Shown in pieces: positions 6,843-12,624 of a stretch of DNA of 12,624 nucleotides (position 1 is its first letter; each line of letters begins with the position of its first letter). The position numbers and the translations under genes are program-made. The stretch comes from an uncultured Oscillospiraceae bacterium (lineage in GTDB: Bacteria > Bacillota > Clostridia > Oscillospirales > Oscillospiraceae). Under the pieces are notes generated by a model. The model ran no database searches, had not been told where the DNA came from, and saw only the letters and a program-made list of their open reading frames with translations. Location: NCBI GenBank assembly GCA_958426425.1, contig CATZYY010000064.1, positions 1 to 12,624 on the forward strand. Direction: 5' to 3'.

Positions 6843-6889
6843 CCCGCCGGCCTTCGGGCCGGCGGGATTTGTTCAGCGCCCTAGGGCGC
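6843..6889 (+). promoter_or_regulatory. Hairpin and palindrome in the murB leader
   Basis: A perfect 10-bp stem CCCGCCGGCC (6843-6852) with GGCCGGCGGG (6857-6866) closes a UUCG loop and is followed by ATTTGTT (6867-6873). Next comes a perfect 14-base palindrome GCGCCCTAGGGCGC (6876-6889), directly before the murB ribosome binding site. The T-tract is too poor for an efficient terminator. An attenuator, a processing site or an mRNA-stabilising hairpin between glucokinase and murB are the likely options. Confidence 0.6.
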
Positions 6890-6903
6890 GGAGGGAGAGG
6901 GTT

Positions 6904-7824
6904 ATGGACTGGTGCACTGGATTTGACAAGAAAATGGCGGACTATCTGCCGGATTTGAGAATCGCGGAGGATGAGCCCATGAGCCGGCACACCTCCTTCC
7001 GCATCGGCGGGCCCGCCCGGCGGATGGCGTTTCCCGCCTCCGGGGCCCAGCTGGTGCTGCTGCTGAGCTTCGCCCAGGAGTGCGGCGCAAGGCCCCTGGT
7101 CATCGGCCGGGGCACCAATCTGCTCTGCCCGGACGCGGGGTTGGACCGGCTGGTGATTGAGACTTCCGGCCTTGCCCGGCTGGAGCCGGGAGCGGCGCCG
7201 GACACCATCCTGGCCGAGGCCGGGGGGTCTCTTGCCCGGCTGGGGGAGTTTGCCTGTCAGCAGGGTCTCAGCGGCCTGGAGTTTGCCCACGGCATCCCCG
7301 GCAGCGTAGGCGGCGGCGTGTGCATGAACGCCGGGGCCTACGGCGGGGAGATGAAGCAGGTGATCTCCAGCGTGTCGGTGCTGTTTCCGGAGGAGGGGAT
7401 TCGCACCCTCTCCGGGGAGGAGATGGCCTTCGGCTACCGCCGCAGCCTCCTGACAGACCATCCGGAGGCAGTGGTGCTCCACGCCGTGTTTCACCTGCCC
7501 CCCGGCGATCCGGACACCATCCGCAGCCATATGCGGGAGCTGATGGACCGGCGGAGGAACAGTCAGCCTCTGGAGTGGCCCAGCGCCGGCAGCACCTTCA
7601 AGCGGCCGGAGGGGTACTTTGCCGGGACGCTGATCGACCAGTGCGGCCTCAAGGGACTGACCGTAGGCGGCGCCCAGGTCAGCGAGAAGCATGCGGGCTT
7701 CGTCATCAACCGGGGCGGCGCTACCTGCGCCGACGTGGAGAAGCTGATCGCCCAGATTCAGCGGCAGGTACTGGACCGGGCCGGTGTCACCCTGGAGCCG
7801 GAAGTGAAGATCATCCGGGACTGA
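6904..7824 (+). CDS. murB: UDP-N-acetylenolpyruvoylglucosamine reductase
   Basis: Cytosolic FAD enzyme that reduces UDP-GlcNAc-enolpyruvate to UDP-MurNAc with NADPH, the second committed step of peptidoglycan synthesis. The protein has 306 residues. It shows FAD-binding GRGTN (68-72), IPGSVGG (131-137), NAGAYGGE (142-149), YRRS (178-181), the proton-donor Ser230 in PSAGSTFKRP, and the C-terminal LEPEVKII (298-304) with the catalytic Glu300. The pattern fits the type II (shorter, Firmicutes) enzyme. The start at 6904 is preferred because GGAGGGAGAGG lies just upstream; an in-frame ATG at 6838 would translate the GC hairpin of the leader. Its stop lies 54 bases before rapZ. Confidence 0.96.
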   Translation: MDWCTGFDKKMADYLPDLRIAEDEPMSRHTSFRIGGPARRMAFPASGAQLVLLLSFAQECGARPLVIGRGTNLLCPDAGLDRLVIETSGLARLEPGAAPDTILAEAGGSLARLGEFACQQGLSGLEFAHGIPGSVGGGVCMNAGAYGGEMKQVISSVSVLFPEEGIRTLSGEEMAFGYRRSLLTDHPEAVVLHAVFHLPPGDPDTIRSHMRELMDRRRNSQPLEWPSAGSTFKRPEGYFAGTLIDQCGLKGLTVGGAQVSEKHAGFVINRGGATCADVEKLIAQIQRQVLDRAGVTLEPEVKIIRD

Positions 7825-7834
7825 GGCGGGTGCC

Positions 7835-7863
7835 CCGCGCACAATTTTCGGCGCGGATTTGTT
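7835..7863 (+). promoter_or_regulatory. Small hairpin between murB and rapZ
   Basis: CCGCGC (7835-7840) and GCGCGG (7851-7856) can pair around a 10-base loop, followed by ATTTGTT. The sequence GGATTTGTT ending this element is identical to that after the hairpin before murB (6865-6873). The stem is short, and its role, if any, is unknown. Confidence 0.4.
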
Positions 7864-7878
7864 GGGAGGTAGATGGAT

Positions 7879-8739
7879 ATGGAAATTCTGGTGATCTCCG
7901 GCCTTTCCGGCGGCGGAAAGAGCAAGGCGGCCTCCTTTTTGGAGGATATGGGCTTTTACATTGTGGACAATATGCCCGCCGCCATGATTTTGAAATTTGC
8001 CGAGTTCTGCGCCGGGGTCAGCGGCCGGTACGACCGGGTGGCCCTGGTGTATGACGTGCGCACGGCGGACTCCTTCACGGAGCTGTTCGACGTGCTGGAT
8101 AAGCTGAAATCCATGTGCTCCTGCCGGATGCTGTTTCTGGAGGCATCGCCGGAGACCATTATCAAGCGCTACAAGGAGACCCGCCGGCGCCATCCCCTGC
8201 GGGGCGAGGCTGACTCTCTGGAGGATGCGGTCCGCCGGGAGCGGGAGCTGTTGGCCCCGGTGAAGGAGCGGGCGGACTTCGTCATCAACACCTCCCGCAC
8301 CTCCACCGCCCAGCTGCGGGGAGAGCTGCTGCGGCTGTTCGGGCAGGAGGGAGAGCGGGGGGCCATGACCGTCAACGTCACCTCCTTCGGCTTCAAGTAC
8401 GGCCTGCCCCTGGAGGCGGATTTGGTGCTGGACGTGCGGTTCATGCCCAACCCCTTTTACATCCAGGACCTGCGGCCCATGACCGGGCTGGACGGGCCGG
8501 TGGCGGACTACGTGTTCAGCTTCCAGCAGACCCGGGACTTCATGAAGAAGCTGGAGGACCTGCTGTCCTTTACGCTGCCGCTGTACGCCGAGGAGGGCAA
8601 GACCTCATTGACCATCGCCGTGGGCTGTACCGGCGGCCATCACCGCTCTGTGGCGGTGGCCCACACCCTGACGGACTTTGTCCGGCGGCAGGGCTTCCCC
8701 GCCACGGAGGCCCACCGGGACATGGCCCGCAGCGGATGA
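7879..8739 (+). CDS. rapZ: RapZ/YvcJ-family nucleotide-binding protein
   Basis: P-loop nucleotide-binding protein of the RapZ (YvcJ) family, 286 residues. The N-terminal domain has Walker A GLSGGGKS (8-15) and VDNMP (29-33). The C-terminal domain carries SFGFKYGLP (169-177), DLVLDVRFMPNP (181-192) and GCTGGHHRS (249-257). In E. coli, RapZ is an RNA adapter that senses glucosamine-6-phosphate and steers RNase E to a small RNA controlling glmS; in Bacillus, YvcJ binds and hydrolyses GTP and its role is less clear, so the Enterobacterial mechanism should not be assumed here. The ATG at 7879 is preferred to that at 7873 because GGAGG is 9 bases from the former but only 3 from the latter. It is followed closely by yvcK and whiA, the classic Firmicutes trio. 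Confidence 0.95.
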   Translation: MEILVISGLSGGGKSKAASFLEDMGFYIVDNMPAAMILKFAEFCAGVSGRYDRVALVYDVRTADSFTELFDVLDKLKSMCSCRMLFLEASPETIIKRYKETRRRHPLRGEADSLEDAVRRERELLAPVKERADFVINTSRTSTAQLRGELLRLFGQEGERGAMTVNVTSFGFKYGLPLEADLVLDVRFMPNPFYIQDLRPMTGLDGPVADYVFSFQQTRDFMKKLEDLLSFTLPLYAEEGKTSLTIAVGCTGGHHRSVAVAHTLTDFVRRQGFPATEAHRDMARSG

Positions 8740-8752
8740 GGGAGGGACGCCT

Positions 8753-9823
8753 ATGGAAAATCGACCGGCGTCCTATCGCCTGCCCAGGGCAAGGGGGCCC
8801 CGCATCGCCGTCATCGGCGGCGGCCACGGCCTTGCCAACATGCTGCGGGGCTTGAAGCAATACACCAAGAATCTGGCCGCCGTGGTGTCGGTGGCTGACG
8901 ACGGCGGCGGCTCCGGCATGCTGCGGCAGGACCTGGGGATGCCGCCGCCCGGCGACATCCGCAACTGTATGGAGGCCCTGGCCAACACCGAGCCCGTTAT
9001 GCGGGAGCTGCTCAGCTACCGCTTTACCGAGGGCACCTTGGCGGGACAGAGCTTTGGTAACCTCTTTTTAGCGGCCTTAAACGGCATCTCCCCCTCCTTC
9101 GACGTGGCCGTGAGCCGCATGAGTCAGGTCCTTGCCGTCACCGGCCGGGTCCTGCCGGTGACCACTGCCGACGTGCGGCTGGAGGCGGAGTTTGAAAACG
9201 GCGCCAGTGTGGTGGGGGAGTCCAAGATCTTCTACTGCAAGAAGAAGGAGGACTGCCGCATCCGCAAGGTGCGCCTGCTGCCGGAGCACCCCAAGGCCCT
9301 GCCGGAGGCCCTGACCGCCATCCGGGAGGCGGATATGATCGTGCTGGGGCCCGGCAGCCTCTATACCAGCATCATCCCCAATCTCCTGGTGGAGGGCATC
9401 CCCGAGGCCATCCAGGCCTCCGACGCCCTGAAGGTCTACGTCTGCAACGTCATGACCCAGGAGGGGGAGACCGAGGGTTATACCGTCTGCGACCACATCG
9501 CCGCCCTGTTTGCCCACTCGGCTCCGGGGCTTTTTGACCTGTGTCTGGCCAATTCCTCCCCCATTCCCAGGGACGTGGCCGCCCGGTACGCCCAGGAGGG
9601 GGCCGAGCCGTTGTACGGGGACCGGGAGCGGTGCGCCGCCATGGGGGTGGAGCTGGTGGACCGGCCCATTGCCACGGTGGAAAACGGCTTTGTCCGCCAC
9701 CACCCGGACCATCTGGCCCGGGAGCTGATTCTGCTCCACGCCGAGCGCAGCGTCCGCATCGCCGGGGACCGCTACGACTTCCACCAGAACGCTTCCCACG
9801 TGGAGGGGCGAAGCCGCCGCTGA
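8753..9823 (+). CDS. yvcK: Gluconeogenesis factor YvcK (CofD-like)
   Basis: CofD-like Rossmann-fold protein of 356 residues. In Bacillus, YvcK is needed for growth on gluconeogenic carbon sources and for normal cell shape, and it binds UDP-sugars such as UDP-GlcNAc. Motifs are VIGGGHG (20-26), SVADDGGGSG (46-55), PPGDIRNC (65-72), FGNLFLAAL (101-109), GPGSLYTSIIPNLLV (199-213) and CNVMTQEGET (231-240). The start at 8753 follows a GGGAGGGA site and rapZ's stop by 13 bases; an earlier in-frame ATG at 8678 lies inside rapZ and is rejected. No CofG/CofH or other F420 genes are in view, which supports YvcK over a true CofD transferase. Confidence 0.95.
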   Translation: MENRPASYRLPRARGPRIAVIGGGHGLANMLRGLKQYTKNLAAVVSVADDGGGSGMLRQDLGMPPPGDIRNCMEALANTEPVMRELLSYRFTEGTLAGQSFGNLFLAALNGISPSFDVAVSRMSQVLAVTGRVLPVTTADVRLEAEFENGASVVGESKIFYCKKKEDCRIRKVRLLPEHPKALPEALTAIREADMIVLGPGSLYTSIIPNLLVEGIPEAIQASDALKVYVCNVMTQEGETEGYTVCDHIAALFAHSAPGLFDLCLANSSPIPRDVAARYAQEGAEPLYGDRERCAAMGVELVDRPIATVENGFVRHHPDHLARELILLHAERSVRIAGDRYDFHQNASHVEGRSRR

Positions 9824-9847
9824 AGAAACTGAGAGAGGAGCGACGCC

Positions 9848-10765
9848 ATGTCCTTTTCCTTTGACGCCAAAAACGAGCTGTGCCGCTTGCCGGTACAGAA
9901 GTCCTGCTGCGCCCGGGCGGAGGCCTACGGCATCCTGCTCTACTGCAATACCTTCAGCGCCACGGAAATCCGGATTATTACAGAAAACCCCAACTTTGCC
10001 GCCCGGCTGCCCAAGCTGTTCCACCGGGCCTTTAACCTGCGCTTTGACCGTCAGCCGGAGACCGGCCCTCAGACGGAGCCCGGCGGGGCGGGGAAGATGG
10101 TCTTCCAGATCACGGAGCGGCGGAAGCTTGAGCGGATTACCGACATGCTGGGCTACGATCCGCGGCAGAATCTGGTGCTCCACATCAACTTCGCCCTGCT
10201 GGAGGAGGAGTGCTGCAAGGCGTCCTTCCTGCGGGGGGTGTTCTTTGCCGGGGGCAGCATCATCGATCCCCTCAAGCGCTACCACCTGGAGCTGGTCACC
10301 TCCCATCAGCAGGCAAGCCGGGAGCTGGAGGTGCTGCTGCGGGAGAGCGGCTATCCGCCCAAAAGCGTCAGCCGCAACGGCAGCTTCGTCACCTACTTCA
10401 AGCAGAGCGACCAGATCGAGGATTTTCTCACCCTGATCGGCGCCCCGGTGGCGGCCATGAAGGTCATGTCCGCCAAGCTGGAAAAGGACCTCCGGAACAG
10501 TGTCAACCGCCGCCTCAACTGCGACAGCGCCAATCTGGACAAGGCGGTACTGGCGGCCCAGGAGCAGCTGGAGGCCATCCGGCGGCTGCGGGGGTCCGGG
10601 CAGCTGGAGAAGCTGGGGGAGAAGCTGAAACAGACCGCCGCCCTGCGGGAGGCCCACCCGGAGCTGAGTCTCAGCGAGCTGGCGGAGACCTTTGACCCGC
10701 CGGTGACCAAGTCCTGTCTGAACCACCGCCTGCGGAAACTGATGGAGATGGCGGAAGGACTGTAA
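9848..10765 (+). CDS. whiA: DNA-binding protein WhiA
   Basis: WhiA joins a degenerate LAGLIDADG homing-endonuclease-like domain to a C-terminal helix-turn-helix. In Streptomyces it is a transcription factor of sporulation; in Bacillus it binds the chromosome and affects division and chromosome segregation. The 305-residue protein begins MSFSFDAKNEL, typical of the family. The core of the LAGLIDADG-like region is around CKASFLRGVFFAGGSI (123-138), where the acidic catalytic residues of true endonucleases are absent. NCDSANLDK follows at 224-232 and the helix-turn-helix at about 265-303. A GAGAGGAG site precedes the ATG, and the gap to yvcK is 24 bases. It ends the compact rapZ-yvcK-whiA block; 40 AT-rich bases separate it from the next gene. 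Confidence 0.95.
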   Translation: MSFSFDAKNELCRLPVQKSCCARAEAYGILLYCNTFSATEIRIITENPNFAARLPKLFHRAFNLRFDRQPETGPQTEPGGAGKMVFQITERRKLERITDMLGYDPRQNLVLHINFALLEEECCKASFLRGVFFAGGSIIDPLKRYHLELVTSHQQASRELEVLLRESGYPPKSVSRNGSFVTYFKQSDQIEDFLTLIGAPVAAMKVMSAKLEKDLRNSVNRRLNCDSANLDKAVLAAQEQLEAIRRLRGSGQLEKLGEKLKQTAALREAHPELSLSELAETFDPPVTKSCLNHRLRKLMEMAEGL

Positions 10766-10805
10766 AGCCAATATACATTACGGAAGATAAAGGAGAATAT
10801 CACCT

Positions 10806-11258
10806 ATGGATCGCTGTGCACAGGCATATCAATATCATCGGACCGGCTATAATTGCGCCCAGTCGGTGGCCGCCGCTTTTGCGGATTTGACCGACTTCAC
10901 CCCGGAGCAGGTGGCGGCAATGGCAGCGGGTTTTGGCGGCGGTGTTGGCGGCAGCCGCAGCGAGCTGTGCGGCGCCATCAGCGGCGGCGTGCTGGTGCTG
11001 AGTTTGCTGCACCCCCACACCGACGGCGCCGATGCCGCCGGAAAGCGGGCGGTGTATCAGCGCGTCAAGGAGTTCCGCCGCCGGTTTGAGGCCGTGTTCG
11101 GCCTGACCTGCTGCGGGGAGCTGCTGCGGGCCCGACCCGGCGTCACGGAGAAGAACCCGGCCTCTCAGAGACTGGGTGTCACCGCCCACTGCGACAATAT
11201 GGTGGTTACCGCCACGGAGCTCCTGGAGCAGATGCTGGAGGAGGAGCAGGCGGGCTGA
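10806..11258 (+). CDS. C_GCAxxG_C_C-family putative redox protein
   Basis: Small soluble protein of 150 residues that matches the C_GCAxxG_C_C family, known from anaerobes, predicted redox-active and of unknown biochemical role. The features are GYNCAQSV near the N-terminus (14-21, Cys17), a glycine-rich GFGGGVGG (42-49), LCGAISGG (54-61, Cys55), TCC (101-103) and HCDNMV (128-133, Cys129); Cys4 is extra. The spaced cysteines could hold a disulfide relay or a metal cluster. No signal peptide or membrane helix is visible. AGGAG lies 10 bases before the ATG. It follows whiA by 40 bases on the same strand and precedes two small membrane zinc-ribbon genes. Family membership is well supported; function is not known. 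Confidence 0.85.
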   Translation: MDRCAQAYQYHRTGYNCAQSVAAAFADLTDFTPEQVAAMAAGFGGGVGGSRSELCGAISGGVLVLSLLHPHTDGADAAGKRAVYQRVKEFRRRFEAVFGLTCCGELLRARPGVTEKNPASQRLGVTAHCDNMVVTATELLEQMLEEEQAG

Positions 11259-11281
11259 GGGCCCGGAGAGGAGAACGGTCC

Positions 11282-11572
11282 ATGAAAAAGCTGGATGATC
11301 TGACCTGCCGTGAAATCTTAAGGCGCGCCCACATCCTGTCCGGCGGCGGCCTGGGATTGCTGGTGCTGGACTTGCTCCTCTTGGCCGGGTATGCTCCCCC
11401 GGCAGCCCTGACGGCCCTTTTGCTGGTGGCCGGGGCGGCGCTGACGGCTGTGGGATTGGGCCTGGCCTTTTCCAGGCTGCGGTGCCCCCACTGCGGGGAA
11501 TCTCTGATGCTGGGAGGCCGTCTGCCCACCCGATTGCCCAGGCATTGCCCCGGCTGCGGAAAGGAGCTGTGA
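11282..11572 (+). CDS. Small two-helix membrane protein with C-terminal zinc ribbon (paralogue A)
   Basis: Unrecognised 96-residue protein. After a basic amphipathic N-terminus come two hydrophobic segments, about 20-37 and 41-63, then a zinc-ribbon-like tail with Cys at 68, 71, 89 and 92 (C-x2-C-x17-C-x2-C; RCPHCG ... HCPGCG). With both termini probably cytoplasmic, the ribbon would sit at the inner face of the membrane. A GGAGAGGAG site precedes the ATG. Its stop is 1 base before the next gene, which has the same plan and identical cysteine spacing, so the two appear to be a tandem duplication. The ribosome site of the second gene lies in this gene's last codons, so they are probably translationally coupled. 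The function is unknown. Confidence 0.78.
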   Translation: MKKLDDLTCREILRRAHILSGGGLGLLVLDLLLLAGYAPPAALTALLLVAGAALTAVGLGLAFSRLRCPHCGESLMLGGRLPTRLPRHCPGCGKEL

Positions 11573-11573
11573 G

Positions 11574-11858
11574 GTGCCTGTGAACAAACCCTTCAAGAGT
11601 AATCGCCGCCGGATGCGGACCATTGGGATCGTGTTTTACAGCGGCTTGGGACTGCTGGTGCCTGCCTGGGCCGCCGCCTGCCGCTGGGAACAGTTGGCCA
11701 TGGCCCTGCTGGGGCTTTCCATGGGGGCCATTTTGGTGGCCTCAGTCGCCGCCCTTTGGGTGCGCTGCCCTGTCTGCGGCGCCAACCTCTGCCGGGGAAT
11801 GCGTCTGCCCGGCCTGCTGCCCAAGTTCTGTCCCCACTGCGGGTCAGAAGTGGAGTGA
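11574..11858 (+). CDS. Small two-helix membrane protein with C-terminal zinc ribbon (paralogue B)
   Basis: Unrecognised 94-residue protein, apparently starting at GTG (11574), with AAGGAG 7 bases upstream inside the preceding gene; a second in-frame GTG at 11580 is possible. The N-terminus is strongly basic (KPFKSNRRRMR, 5-15), followed by hydrophobic segments at about 17-36 and 40-63, and Cys at 65, 68, 86 and 89 with the same C-x2-C-x17-C-x2-C spacing as its neighbour. The tails share RCPxCG, RLPxxLP and CPxCG at equivalent places, although the membrane parts have diverged. The positive-inside rule puts the N-terminus and the ribbon in the cytoplasm. It ends 39 bases before dnaE. The function is unknown. 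Confidence 0.75.
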   Translation: MPVNKPFKSNRRRMRTIGIVFYSGLGLLVPAWAAACRWEQLAMALLGLSMGAILVASVAALWVRCPVCGANLCRGMRLPGLLPKFCPHCGSEVE

Positions 11859-11897
11859 TCTTCTGCCGCTCCGCCAATATCGGAAAGGAGGCCCTCT

Positions 11898-12624
11898 ATG
11901 GCCTTTGTCCATCTGCATGTGCATACAGAGTATAGCCTCCTGGACGGCGCCTGCCGCATCAAGGACCTGCCGGAGGTGGTCAAGTCCATGGGTCAGACCG
12001 CCTGCGCTATTACGGACCACGGGGTGATGTACGGCGCCATCGACTTCTATCGCGCCTGCAAGGCGGCGGGGGTGAAGCCCATCATCGGCTGCGAGGTCTA
12101 TGTGACGCCCCAGGGCCGGTCCCGGTTCGACAAGGTCCACGAGTTTGACGCCGAGAGCCGCCATTTGGTGCTGCTGTGCGAGAATGAGGAGGGCTACCGC
12201 AACCTCTCCTACCTGGTCTCCGCCGGGTGGACCGAGGGCTTTTACATCAAGCCCCGGATCGACCAGGCGCTGCTGCGGCGCTACAGCGGCGGGCTCATCG
12301 CCCTCAGCGCCTGCCTTGCCGGCGAGATCCCCCGCAGGCTCCGCAACGGCGAGTATGAAAATGCGAAAAACTACGCCCTGGAGCTTTCGGAGCTCTTTGG
12401 GCCGGAGCGGTTCTACCTGGAGCTTCAGGACCACGGTATCCCGGACCAGCGGCAAGTGAACCAGGGGATTTTGCGCATCCATCAGGAGACCGGCATCCCC
12501 ATGGTCTGCACCAACGACGCCCACTACCTGCGGAAAGAGGACGCCGAGGCCCACGACGTATTATTGTGCATCCAGACCGGCAAGACCATCGACGACGAGA
12601 ACCGGATGCGCTACGAGCCCCGGA
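11898..12624 (+). CDS. dnaE: DNA polymerase III subunit alpha, 3'-truncated by window edge
   Basis: N-terminal 242 residues of the replicative polymerase alpha subunit, covering the PHP domain. The sequence opens HLHVHTEYSLLDG (5-17), followed by ITDHGVMYG (38-46), GCEVYV (64-69), RHLVLLCEN (88-96), LSACLAGE (136-143) and TNDAHY (205-210). All nine positions of the PHP metal site seem filled: His7, His9, Asp16, His41, Glu66, His89, Cys139, Asp207 and His209, unlike the degenerate E. coli domain. AAAGGAGG lies 6 bases before the ATG. The polymerase core lies beyond the window. In related Clostridia dnaE follows whiA closely; here three small genes lie between them. Confidence 0.96.
   Translation, partial: MAFVHLHVHTEYSLLDGACRIKDLPEVVKSMGQTACAITDHGVMYGAIDFYRACKAAGVKPIIGCEVYVTPQGRSRFDKVHEFDAESRHLVLLCENEEGYRNLSYLVSAGWTEGFYIKPRIDQALLRRYSGGLIALSACLAGEIPRRLRNGEYENAKNYALELSELFGPERFYLELQDHGIPDQRQVNQGILRIHQETGIPMVCTNDAHYLRKEDAEAHDVLLCIQTGKTIDDENRMRYEPR

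Noticed and set aside
6838..6903. N-terminal extension of MurB from 6838
   Set aside because: It would encode the UUCG hairpin and the palindrome; the strong ribosome site lies just before 6904.
8678..8752. Start of yvcK inside rapZ
   Set aside because: No ribosome site, and it would overlap rapZ out of frame by 62 bases; the 8753 start has GGGAGGGA.
8753..9823. CofD (F420 biosynthesis transferase) reading of the YvcK gene
   Set aside because: The rapZ-yvcK-whiA context and absence of other F420 genes in view favour YvcK.
9848..10765. Possible homing endonuclease (LAGLIDADG) gene
   Set aside because: Gene context after rapZ-yvcK, the C-terminal helix-turn-helix and the loss of acidic catalytic residues identify WhiA, not a mobile endonuclease.
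9077..10771. 564-codon minus-strand frame over yvcK and whiA, and similar ones at 4779-6152, 5815-6747 and 6814-8193
   Set aside because: All lie opposite well-identified genes, lack ribosome binding sites and show the composition of reverse-complemented GC-rich codons.

Overview
The window is GC-rich, densely packed bacterial chromosome with mostly plus-strand housekeeping genes. Gene order (der-plsY-gpsA; hprK ... murB-rapZ-yvcK-whiA ... dnaE), HPr kinase, a four-cysteine L28 protein and strong AGGAGG-type ribosome binding sites point to a high-GC member of the Clostridia, most likely Oscillospiraceae (a relative of Flavonifractor, Oscillibacter or Lawsonibacter). That placement is inferred from gene content only. 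No rRNA, tRNA, CRISPR array, insertion sequence or phage gene was seen, and no gene-free stretch exceeds 300 bases.

Bases 1-3001 hold a tight plus-strand run: der (5' end cut off by the window edge), plsY and gpsA. The last two overlap by 4 bases (ATGA) and feed glycerol-3-phosphate into phospholipid synthesis. The run ends at a strong terminator (3041-3077) that can also serve the convergent lysE-type gene.

Bases 3100-4342 are a two-gene divergent module: a LysE/RhtB-type exporter (minus) and an XRE-cupin regulator (plus). Their 109-base shared control region carries two ATATTG-N11-CAATAT palindromes lying over the promoter elements. Convergent rpmB (L28) follows on the minus strand, with two hairpin terminators and its own promoter.

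From 4829 a consensus-like promoter drives a long plus-strand cluster: hprK, a ROK glucokinase, murB, rapZ, yvcK and whiA. Several of these products connect carbon status with UDP-GlcNAc and cell-wall supply. GC-rich hairpins, both ending in GGATTTGTT, lie just before murB and just after it.

Between whiA and dnaE sit three small cysteine-containing genes: a C_GCAxxG_C_C-family putative redox protein and a tandem pair of paralogous two-helix membrane proteins with C-terminal zinc ribbons. dnaE (DNA polymerase III alpha) begins at 11898 and runs off the window; its PHP domain keeps all nine metal-binding positions. I did not find a clearly new defence or mobile system. The best leads are the double operator, the membrane zinc-ribbon pair with its redox neighbour, and the intact PHP site.
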